From Palsa-504 sp963847965 (GTDB taxonomy: Bacteria > Actinomycetota > Actinomycetes > Streptosporangiales > Streptosporangiaceae): DNA of 64,000 bases. Numbering within the stretch: position 1 is the first letter of the stretch; the number at the start of each line of letters is the position of its first letter. This document shows positions 57,741 through 64,000 of the stretch, piece by piece. The DNA lies in the NCBI GenBank assembly GCA_963847965.1, contig CAWKCG010000039.1:186001-250000 (forward strand), read 5' to 3'. Position numbers and translations under genes: made by a program. Below the pieces are notes generated by a model. That model was not told the origin of the DNA. It ran no database searches and worked only from the letters and a program-made list of their open reading frames with translations.

Positions 57741-58963
57741 TGGCGGGCCGCCCGCGGCTCGACCAGGTCGACGCCATGCGCCCGCTCAAGCAGGTGGGCG
57801 TCGTCGCCACTCACGTGCTCATCTTCTTCGCGCCGTCGTGGGGCTACGTGACCGCGAACGCCGCGCTGCTCCTGCTGCACGTGTCGCGCGAGGCGTTCTT
57901 CTTCATCTCCGCGTGCATGCTGACCTACGCCTACATGGACCTGCGCCGGACCGGTCTCCGGCGGTTCTACTGGCGCAGGTGCGTCTCGGTCGTGATCCCC
58001 TACCTGTGCTGGACCCTGATCTACTTCCTGTGGGGGTTTCGCAACACGGACTACCCCAGCGCGTCCGCCGCGCTCGCGCACCTGGGGCACTTGCTCATCA
58101 CCGGGTACTACCAGCTGTACTTCCTGCTCGTCGTCATGCAGTTTTACCTGGTCTACCCGCTCGTGCTCGCGCTGCTCAAGCGGACCAGGGGGCACCACGG
58201 CCTGGTCATCGCGGTCACGGCCCTGGCCCAGCTGGGGATCTGCATCGTGACCCACTGGAACCTGCTGCCGGCTGTCCTGATCACCTACGCGCAGGAAAAT
58301 GCCCTCAGCTACGTGCTCTTCCTGATCGGCGGCGCGGTCGTGGCGTTCCACCTGGAAGATGTCGATCGGTGGCTGCGCGGGAACCCGCACCTGGTGGTGG
58401 GGCTGACGATGCTCACCATGATCTTCGCCGAGGTCGTGTACTACCTGGCCCAGTACGGGGTGACCACGGTGCTCGGATCGGGCAGCGACCCGTTCCAGCC
58501 CAGCGTCATCCCGTTCAATATCTGCGCGATCGCCTGCGGGTACCTGGCCGGCGTGGCCCTGGTGCAGCCCTGGCGGTCGCAGCGGGTCAGGGCCTGGGTG
58601 CGCTCGGGCTCGAACAACGCCTACGGCATCTACCTGTCGCAGTTCTTGTTCATCATGCTGCTGAACGACCACCACTGGGGGCGGCTGAACGAGGTTATCT
58701 CCTGGCCGGTGGTGATGGTCCTCACCGTGGTGATCGTCTACGCCTGCGCGGTCATGCTGACGAGCCTGCTGGCCAGGACGCCGCTGGCCGTGCCGCTCAC
58801 CGGGCGCACGCAGGTGCCATGGTCGACGCTGGTGCCGCGGCAGTGGCGGGCCGGGGCGACCGCGACGGCCGCGGCGGCCCGGGCGCGGCCCGACGCGGCC
58901 GAGTCGATAGTTCCCGAACCCGCGACGCTGGCGGGCACGACCGACAACCAGAACGGAACCTGA
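57740..58963 (+). CDS. Membrane acyltransferase (AT3/OafA-like)
   Basis: The 407-residue protein has about ten membrane helices and AT3-family traits. It opens LDQVDAMRPLKQVGVVATHV with the conserved His near residue 20, and continues SREAFFFISACMLTYAYMDL and FYWRRCVSVVIPYLCWTLIY (the Arg-rich RxxR-like motif). Later come YYQLYFLLVVMQFYL and NNAYGIYLSQFLFI. Such proteins move acyl groups across or onto envelope and lipid molecules, using a donor from the cytosol. The Pro/Ala-rich C-terminus (about 365-407) is probably disordered. It is co-transcribed with comA, VOC and AMP-ligase genes, so the substrate may be the sulfonate. That is inference. Confidence 0.85.
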   Translation: MAGRPRLDQVDAMRPLKQVGVVATHVLIFFAPSWGYVTANAALLLLHVSREAFFFISACMLTYAYMDLRRTGLRRFYWRRCVSVVIPYLCWTLIYFLWGFRNTDYPSASAALAHLGHLLITGYYQLYFLLVVMQFYLVYPLVLALLKRTRGHHGLVIAVTALAQLGICIVTHWNLLPAVLITYAQENALSYVLFLIGGAVVAFHLEDVDRWLRGNPHLVVGLTMLTMIFAEVVYYLAQYGVTTVLGSGSDPFQPSVIPFNICAIACGYLAGVALVQPWRSQRVRAWVRSGSNNAYGIYLSQFLFIMLLNDHHWGRLNEVISWPVVMVLTVVIVYACAVMLTSLLARTPLAVPLTGRTQVPWSTLVPRQWRAGATATAAAARARPDAAESIVPEPATLAGTTDNQNGT

Positions 58964-58965
58964 CC

Positions 58966-60441
58966 GTGATCGCGGAATGGATTGACGGGGCAGCGGCCAG
59001 CCGGGGCGACGCCAGCTACCTTGAGGACGCCACGGGCACCGGCGCGCTGACCTTTGCCGGGCTGCGCCGGGCCACCGCGGGCTGGGCACGCTGCCTCGAC
59101 CGTGCAGGGGTGGCGCCGGGTGGCGCCGTGGCGCTGCGGCTGCCGGAACCGCTCGGCTACGCCACCGCCCTGCTGGGCATCATCGGGGCGGGGCGGGTGG
59201 TGGTCCCGCTCGACCCGTCGGCCCCCGGTGCGGAACTCTCCCGCGTGCTCGCGGTGGCGCGGCCGCAGGCAATGGTCTGCGACCCGGACGGCGGCCTTCC
59301 CGGCGATGATCTTCCGGCGGGCCTGACCGTGCTCCGGCCGGGCCAGGCGCCGACCGCCGACTCGGCCCGGCCGGCGGGCCCGTCCGGGACCGGGGGGATC
59401 TTTCTGTGCACCAGCGGGACCACTGGCACGCCCAAGGGCATCCTGCTCCGCGACGACCAGCTAGGTCACGTCGCCGCCGCGGTGGCCAGCCACCACGGCC
59501 TGAGCCCGGCCGACCGGGGTTACTGCTGCCTGCCGCTGTTTCACGTCAACGCCGAGGTGGTCGGGCTGCTGGCGACCCTCGCGGCCCGGGCCTGCCTGGT
59601 GCTCGACCGCAAGTTCAGCCGGCGTGGCTTCTGGCCGCTGATCGAGGAGAAGCGGGTCACCTGGATCAACGCGGTTCCCGCCATCATCACCGTGCTGGCC
59701 ATGGATCCTGGCGAGCACGAACGGCCCGGCGGGCGCGTCCGCTTCACCAGGTCCGCCTCGGCTCCGCTGACGCCGTCCGCGCTTGACCGGTTCGAGCGGG
59801 CGTACGGCATCCCGGTGGTGGAGACCTACGGGATGACCGAGGCGGCCAGCATGATCACCACGAATCCGCTCGACGGGCCGCGCAAGGCGGGGTCCGTGGG
59901 GTTGCCTGCCGGGGCCGAGGTCAGGGTCGTCCCAGTATCAGATGCGGCGGGCGCGGTGGGGCGGGTGCAGATCCGCGGCCCGGGGGTCATCACGGCGTAC
60001 GCGGCGGGCGGCACGGCCGACGCAATCGACCCCGAGGGCTGGCTCGACACCGGCGACCTAGGGCGCCTGGACTCCGACGGCTACCTCTTCCTGGCCGGGC
60101 GGTCCGACGACGTGATCAACCGCGGCGGCGAGAAAATCTACCCGAGGGAAATCGAGGACTTCCTGCTCGCACAGGAGGGCGTGTCATCCGCCGCCGTCGT
60201 CGCGGCTCGCGACGAGGTGCTGGGGGAACGGCCGGTCGCCTACGTCGTGCCGGCCGGGTCGTGGTCGCCCGACAAGCTGGAGTACGCGCTGCGCGAGGCG
60301 TGCGAGGCGGGCCTGCCGCGGGCCAAGCGGCCCAGCGCGTTCGCCGTGGTGGAGGAGATGCCGCTGGGGCCGACCGGCAAGATCTCCCGGCGGCGGCTGC
60401 GCGAGCTGGCCACAGCGCCCGGGTGGCACGCTGGCGGCTAG
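58966..60441 (+). CDS. AMP-forming ligase (ANL superfamily)
   Basis: The 491-residue protein starts at GTG 58966, 2 bases after the acyltransferase stop. The ANL motifs are in place: P-loop LCTSGTTGTPKGILLRDD (about 145), YGMTEAASM, GWLDTGDLGRLDSDGYLFLAGR, NRGGEKIYPREIED and the catalytic Lys in PLGPTGKISRR. It adenylates a carboxylate and transfers it to CoA or another thiol or amine. No carrier protein or condensation domain is near. In this operon it may activate sulfolactate's carboxylate or supply the acyl donor for the acyltransferase. It closes the five-gene run that begins at 55899. Confidence 0.88.
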   Translation: MIAEWIDGAAASRGDASYLEDATGTGALTFAGLRRATAGWARCLDRAGVAPGGAVALRLPEPLGYATALLGIIGAGRVVVPLDPSAPGAELSRVLAVARPQAMVCDPDGGLPGDDLPAGLTVLRPGQAPTADSARPAGPSGTGGIFLCTSGTTGTPKGILLRDDQLGHVAAAVASHHGLSPADRGYCCLPLFHVNAEVVGLLATLAARACLVLDRKFSRRGFWPLIEEKRVTWINAVPAIITVLAMDPGEHERPGGRVRFTRSASAPLTPSALDRFERAYGIPVVETYGMTEAASMITTNPLDGPRKAGSVGLPAGAEVRVVPVSDAAGAVGRVQIRGPGVITAYAAGGTADAIDPEGWLDTGDLGRLDSDGYLFLAGRSDDVINRGGEKIYPREIEDFLLAQEGVSSAAVVAARDEVLGERPVAYVVPAGSWSPDKLEYALREACEAGLPRAKRPSAFAVVEEMPLGPTGKISRRRLRELATAPGWHAGG

Positions 60442-60475
60442 AGCGAGCTCCAGGTCAACCCGTTACCCTGGCGGC

Positions 60476-62347
60476 ATGCCCGAAATCCCGCCGGGCATGA
60501 GAATGGTCGCTAGACCCCTTCTCATCATCGGCGCCGGCAGCATGTTGATTTCCGGTTCCGCGCTCGCAGGTCCAGCGCTGGCCAGCGCGGCGGCACCACC
60601 CGGCCAGGCCCAGCTAGTCCCACCGTCCACGGAACGCATTGCGGCAACGACGGCGACGTACAACGCGATCGAGGCGAAACTCGCCGCAGGCCAATCTCTG
60701 CGACTGCGCTTCCCGGATCCGACGGCGCAGGAAGACATCATCGACTACGGCGTCAACGACCTGTGGAAGAAGGGGATCGACGGCGCGGGCGTGACCGTGG
60801 CCTACGTGGTCACTAACCCCGACCCAGGCCTCGCGGCGTCAATGGCAAGTTACGACACGGAGATGGACCTGCCGCCGGCGAACATCACCGAGATGGCCCT
60901 TCCAGCGCCGAGCAACCCGTCCGCTGGCTGCCAGATCGAGTGCGACCCGATCGAAGACCGGCTCGACGCAGAGGCGATCCACTCGATGGCGCCCTATGCG
61001 AAGATCATCTACGTTAACCCACCGGTGCCCGAAACCATCGGCATGCAGGGCTGGCCGGAGGTAGCCCAAGCCATCGAGATGATCGCCGGCCGACACCTAG
61101 CCGACATCATCACGGTGAGCCTCGGCGACGGCGAGAACGATTTCATCAAAGACCCGACCAACCCGACGGCCAGCCAGGAGGCAGCTATCCACTCGCTGGA
61201 TCCCGCCTTCCTCGACGCCGCTGCACACGACATCCCCGTGCTGTTCGCGGCCGGTGACTGCGGCCCGACCGATGCAACAGTCCTCGGGGACACGGGCCAG
61301 TGCACCCCGGTGATCGGGGTCAGCGCGGGTCACCCGGTCGACAGCCCATGGGTCACGGCGGTCGGCGGCACGATTCCTAACCCTGGCCTCGGAACCAAGT
61401 CCGGGCGTACCGCGCCTGACGGGCTGTGGACCGCCCCGAACAGCGACTCCGACGCGGCAGGCGCCGGCGTATCCACCGTTTACCCGAAGCCGTCATGGCA
61501 GCGCGGCATCCCAGCCCTGGACGGCGTTGCCGGCCGCGCCTATCCCGACATCTCGATGGATGCCAGTGACGGGACCTCGCAGGCATCGCCCACCTTCGCG
61601 GGCATTCTCGCGCTGGCCACGCAGCTACGCGGGGCCGACCTTGGCCCGGTGAACCCAGCTCTGGCGGCGATCGGACCACGAGGCACGGCGGCCGGCATTA
61701 TCGACGTCCCGGCGGGATACACCGACAGCGCGTACGGCGTCACCGGGTTCAAAACCGCGACCGGTTACGACATCGCGTCGGGCTGGGGCACCATCTTCGC
61801 GCCGGCTTTCGTGCCCGCCCTGGTGGCGCAGATCGACAGCCAGCACGGACCGAACCAGCCGAGTCGGCAGGCACAGGCTGCGCTGAACCAGTTGCGAGCC
61901 GACATCAGCACATCGGCCGACCAGGTGGCCAGCGGTCAGGCCGTCACGATCACCGGGAGGGGATTCATCCCAGGAAGGTCCCCGAACGGCACGACCATCC
62001 TGGACGGCTTCGGCGTGTACCCGCCGCTTCCGGGACAGTACGGAGCGAGGAAGGGTCCGGTCGCCGACCCGACCTCGAAGGTGCCGGGACAGACCTGGGA
62101 CGACGTGACGGTTACCGTGACCGGGACCGGGCGCAACTCGTCGGTGCAACCAACCGTCTCGCCGGTGCAGCCACCCGTCATGACCGGTCCGGACGGCAAT
62201 GGCACCGTCACGGTCGCCATCGACACGACCGGAATGGCAACCGGCACGTATGAGGTGACGATCACCGGCCGCCTGCTGACACAGACCATTTCATTCCAGG
62301 TCGAGAATCTCAGTTCGTTCCTGATCGAGGATCCCAACGTCCGCTGA
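60476..62347 (+). CDS. Secreted S53-family (sedolisin-like) serine peptidase
   Basis: The 623-residue protein has a signal peptide (cleavage near residue 36, Ala-rich). Sedolisin-type catalytic residues then follow: Glu and Asp in IEDRLDAEAIHSMAPYAKI (about 162-166), the oxyanion Asp in FAAGDCGPTD (about 261) and the nucleophile in DGTSQASPTFAG (about 364). The S53 order ELD...SGTS is therefore met. After the catalytic domain, an IPT/filamin-like immunoglobulin domain (about 480-615; VASGQAVTITGRGFIPG, TTGMATGTYEVTITG) forms the C-terminus. S53 enzymes are secreted, usually acid-active peptidases, common in soil actinomycetes. No pro-peptide of typical length is obvious, which is unusual for this family. 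Confidence 0.85.
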   Translation: MPEIPPGMRMVARPLLIIGAGSMLISGSALAGPALASAAAPPGQAQLVPPSTERIAATTATYNAIEAKLAAGQSLRLRFPDPTAQEDIIDYGVNDLWKKGIDGAGVTVAYVVTNPDPGLAASMASYDTEMDLPPANITEMALPAPSNPSAGCQIECDPIEDRLDAEAIHSMAPYAKIIYVNPPVPETIGMQGWPEVAQAIEMIAGRHLADIITVSLGDGENDFIKDPTNPTASQEAAIHSLDPAFLDAAAHDIPVLFAAGDCGPTDATVLGDTGQCTPVIGVSAGHPVDSPWVTAVGGTIPNPGLGTKSGRTAPDGLWTAPNSDSDAAGAGVSTVYPKPSWQRGIPALDGVAGRAYPDISMDASDGTSQASPTFAGILALATQLRGADLGPVNPALAAIGPRGTAAGIIDVPAGYTDSAYGVTGFKTATGYDIASGWGTIFAPAFVPALVAQIDSQHGPNQPSRQAQAALNQLRADISTSADQVASGQAVTITGRGFIPGRSPNGTTILDGFGVYPPLPGQYGARKGPVADPTSKVPGQTWDDVTVTVTGTGRNSSVQPTVSPVQPPVMTGPDGNGTVTVAIDTTGMATGTYEVTITGRLLTQTISFQVENLSSFLIEDPNVR

Positions 62348-62964
62348 TCCGGCACCGGGGCCGCCCCTTCCTCCTCGCCTCGGGCGTCGCCGCCCTCACC
62401 CAGGGGGCATGGAGTGGCCCGCCGCAGCGTCCTCGGCGACCGCTGGCTGGCGGCCCGCTGGGACGCTGCGACGGAGACATGGGGCGGGCGCGCGGACGCT
62501 AGCCGACGCCCAGCAGTGCCGGTGTCAGCCGCCGGCCGCCGCGGTCGAGGACGGCCGCTATCGTGCTGGCCCGGTGGCAGGCACCGGCGGGTGCACGCAC
62601 GCTGAACCGCCTGCGGCGGCCTGGCCGTTGCTCTGTGGGGGGATGACCATCGGCGGCATCAGCCCGGGTCAGCACCGGCCATCCGGCGGCTTGCGCGTCG
62701 CTGGCATTCATCGTGTCACCGCTGCTGCCAGGCCAGGATCCTGGCCCGGCAGTTTCATCAGGCACCGGCATCGTCAGCCGGGACGCGGCATTGCGAGCAT
62801 CGTGGGCACTGACGATCGCGATGACCGCATCGGTGCGCATGAGCTCCTCCGGTAGCCCCGGAAAGCTGGCCGCTATTCGCGGCTGACATCCGGTGCCTGG
62901 TTCAGAACCTATACCCGCACCGGTAAACTAGCAACTTTTTTCCGGAATCTGATAGCCTGTCAGC
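62348..62964. other. Long gap, no firm gene
   Basis: Between the S53 peptidase and the winged-helix gene there is no confidently coding sequence. Open frames on both strands cross the region but are Arg/Pro/Gly-rich, the usual look of high-GC shadow frames. The one with the best start signal is listed separately on the minus strand (62499-62840). Bases 62915-62960 are AT-rich (AACTAGCAACTTTTTTCCGG) and probably hold the promoter of the next gene. Confidence 0.45.
62499..62840 (-). CDS. Possible small hypothetical protein
   Basis: A 113-codon frame starting at ATG 62840 has an excellent ribosome site (GGAGGAGCTC immediately upstream). The N-terminus MRTDAVIAIVSAHDARNAAS looks protein-like. 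The rest is Gly/Arg/Pro-rich and gives no recognisable family, so the frame may be decayed or spurious. Listed because of the start signal only. Confidence 0.3.
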   Translation of the reverse strand: MRTDAVIAIVSAHDARNAASRLTMPVPDETAGPGSWPGSSGDTMNASDAQAAGWPVLTRADAADGHPPTEQRPGRRRRFSVRAPAGACHRASTIAAVLDRGGRRLTPALLGVG

Positions 62965-63264
62965 ATGGCGAGCTGGACCTTCCTGACCCCTCACGCCCGG
63001 GTTCTCCTGCTCGTCGCCAGGGACCCCGGGGTGCGCCTGCGCGACATCGCGGCCAGCCTGAACATCACCGAACGCAGCGCCTTCGGCATCATCACGGACC
63101 TGACCCAGGCCGGTTACGTCGTGAAGGAAAAGGCCGGCCGCCGCAACCGCTATCGCCTCCAGGCCCACCTCCCGCTGCCAGAACCGGACGGGCGGGAACG
63201 CACCATCGGCGAGATCCTGGACCTGCTGACCGGCACCGACACCGACCGCGACCCGGCCAGGTGA
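62965..63264 (+). CDS. Small winged-helix regulator (MarR/ArsR-like)
   Basis: The 99-residue protein (ATG 62965) is a single winged helix-turn-helix: LTPHARVLLLVARDPGVRLRDIAASLNITERSAFGIITDLTQAGYVVKEKAGRRNRYRLQ-type sequence, where the recognition helix lies in ERSAFGIITDL and the wing in EKAGRRNRYRL. The C-terminus (RTIGEILDLL) is a short helix, probably for dimerisation. The family acts as DNA-binding repressors or activators; ligand and targets are unknown. It has an AT-rich promoter region upstream and stands alone. Confidence 0.82.
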   Translation: MASWTFLTPHARVLLLVARDPGVRLRDIAASLNITERSAFGIITDLTQAGYVVKEKAGRRNRYRLQAHLPLPEPDGRERTIGEILDLLTGTDTDRDPAR

Positions 63265-63343
63265 CAGCGGCAACCGCCTGGCAGCGGCTCAGGCTGGCAG
63301 ATGACATGAGATCGATACCCCGTATGAAGCGCAGCGCCCTGGC

Positions 63344-63760
63344 CTAGCCGGCCAGGGCTTGCGGGGATCGAGACTCCTCCGCGAGCTCGTGCCGTTCCAC
63401 GGCGAGCGCGCCGCGGAGATCGGGACAGATGGTGAAGCTGCGGTCCAGGCCGGTCAGGCGCAGCAGCTTCGCGACCGGGAGGCTGGGAGCGGCCAGGAGC
63501 ACGACGATGCCGAGCGGTCTGGCGCGGCGTTGCGTGCCGATCAGCACGGCTAGCCCCGCCGGGTCACAAGACGGCACGCGTGACAGGTCGAGAACCAGCA
63601 GCCTCATGCCGGGCTGAAGCAGGCCGATCAGGCGTTCCCGCAGCGCCGGGGCGGCGGCGACGTCGAGGGCGCCAGCTAGCCGGACGATAACGCGGGCGGC
63701 CGGCGGACCTGCCTCTGGACGACGGCCGGCACGGCGGGAGGTGTCACCGACGCTGGTCAT
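63344..63760 (-). CDS. STAS-domain anti-sigma factor antagonist-like protein
   Basis: The 138-residue protein has one STAS domain (about 22-120): VIVRLAGALDVAAAPALRERLIGLL, LLVLDLSRVPSCDPAGLAVLIGTQRRAR. In SpoIIAA-type antagonists the loop is D-S-S-G, whose Ser is phosphorylated by the anti-sigma kinase. Here it reads CDPAG, so both Ser positions are replaced and the usual switch is absent. The N-terminus is basic and disordered. The ATG at 63760 overlaps the stop of a 46-codon ORF by 4 bases, and that ORF in turn overlaps a SigB/SigF-type sigma gene, indicating one operon. It may be a constitutive or regulator-fed variant. Confidence 0.85.
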   Translation of the reverse strand: MTSVGDTSRRAGRRPEAGPPAARVIVRLAGALDVAAAPALRERLIGLLQPGMRLLVLDLSRVPSCDPAGLAVLIGTQRRARPLGIVVLLAAPSLPVAKLLRLTGLDRSFTICPDLRGALAVERHELAEESRSPQALAG

Positions 63761-63897
63761 GGGTGTCTCGGGCCGGCTGCAGTCGGGAGCGTGGCGTGAG
63801 GACCGCCTGAGGGGGGCCGCGTAGGACCGCGCAACTGCCCGCCGCCGCCCGGGAACAGCTCCGTGCCTCCATAGTTGACGGTGAGCTCGTTAGTCAT
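63757..63897 (-). CDS. Small 46-residue ORF between sigma factor and STAS genes
   Basis: This frame starts at ATG 63897 and ends at TGA 63757-63759. It encodes MTNELTVNYGGTELFPGGGG followed by a Pro/Gly-rich tail ending RHP. Evidence for translation is positional: ATGA overlaps at both ends (sigma stop 63894-63896 and STAS start 63760) and an AGAAAGGGA ribosome site ahead. No family is recognised. It may serve coupling, or be a genuine small protein of the stress-sigma operon. Confidence 0.5.
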   Translation of the reverse strand: MTNELTVNYGGTELFPGGGGQLRGPTRPPSGGPHATLPTAAGPRHP

Positions 63898-64000
63898 CGC
63901 GATCGTTCCCTTTCTGGGCGGGTTGCCTCGTCTAACCCGAGCAGGCGCGGGCGGAGGTAGCCGAGCGCATGGCGGAGCAGCCGGGAGACCTGCGGCCGGG
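63894..64000 (-). CDS. SigB/SigF-type RNA polymerase sigma factor, C-terminal end
   Basis: The last 35 codons run in from the right edge, ending at TGA 63894-63896. They read RPQVSRLLRHALGYLRPRLL followed by an acidic and basic tail. The QVSRLLRHALGYLR part matches region 4.2 of SigB/SigF/SigG-type sigma factors, where an MQVSRLL...LR recognition helix is conserved. Most of the gene is outside the window. The link to a downstream STAS gene fits the partner-switching stress or development sigma group. Confidence 0.75.
   Translation of the reverse strand, partial: RPQVSRLLRHALGYLRPRLLGLDEATRPERERSR

Noticed and set aside
62409..62855. 148-codon plus-strand frame in the gap after the S53 gene
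   Set aside because: No ribosome site and shadow-like composition; the minus frame has a better start but is also uncertain.

Overview
The window is high-GC (roughly 70% by eye), dense, actinomycete-type chromosome: many GTG starts, 1-13 base stop/start overlaps, and typical actinobacterial families (DUF6542 beside rmuC, DUF1707/LiaF, a PASTA-less Pkn-type kinase, APF-type transglycosylases, SigB/SigF-type sigma with STAS protein). It looks like a Streptosporangiales-like or related soil actinomycete, but no marker here fixes the genus. I see no tRNA, rRNA, CRISPR array, complete insertion sequence or integrase.

Layout. 1-14 kb is mostly core: the 5' end of ychF, a TPP enzyme, a class V aminotransferase, rmuC, a DUF6542 protein, ispH, a lipid-droplet-associated-type protein, xseA/xseB, a YihY-family protein, glpX, a DUF1707 protein and a glutamine-synthetase-like ligase. 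14-22.4 kb is an accessory patch. A frameshifted ligand-binding protein is followed by a damaged toxin-antitoxin pair (C8 tract at the antitoxin start, shortened toxin). Next come a copper module (Cu(I) P-type ATPase, a membrane/SCO1 fusion, a lipoprotein), an internally deleted ABC ATPase relic and an intact VapBC pair.

22.5-32.1 kb is an amino-acid uptake and catabolism locus: a sarcosine-oxidase-like flavoprotein divergent from an SDR, a Leu/Phe-type dehydrogenase, a GntR/FCD regulator, and a LivK-LivH-LivM/G-LivF importer in which LivM and LivG are fused, ending in a DUF1989 protein. GTATGCA/GTATACA-like boxes precede the importer and may be the GntR operators. 32.1-42.8 kb is a nine-gene minus-strand cluster. 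It begins with a fructosamine-6-phosphate deglycase (FrlB-like) and kinase (FrlD-like), followed by a polar-amino-acid ABC importer, an ornithine cyclodeaminase/ketimine-reductase-like protein, a LacI regulator, an aldehyde dehydrogenase and a fused E1 alpha/beta 2-oxoacid dehydrogenase. Two LacI-type palindromes sit just before frlB. I read this as an Amadori-compound (fructosyl-amino acid) catabolic operon that also degrades the released amino acid.

43-55.8 kb holds class I and class II fumarase genes overlapping by 4 bases, a membrane Ser/Thr kinase, two paralogous secreted transglycosylases with a Crp-like site, an acyl-CoA synthetase, ndk, an SGNH hydrolase and a two-component system. 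55.9-60.4 kb is the most unusual operon: a histidine phosphatase, a ComA-type phosphosulfolactate synthase, a VOC protein, a membrane acyltransferase and an AMP-forming ligase. Together they suggest an undescribed sulfolactate-derived conjugate. The right end has an S53 peptidase, a small winged-helix regulator, and a minus-strand SigB/SigF-type sigma factor, 46-codon ORF and STAS gene joined by 4-base overlaps.

All functions are inferred from sequence motifs and context read by eye; no database search was run.
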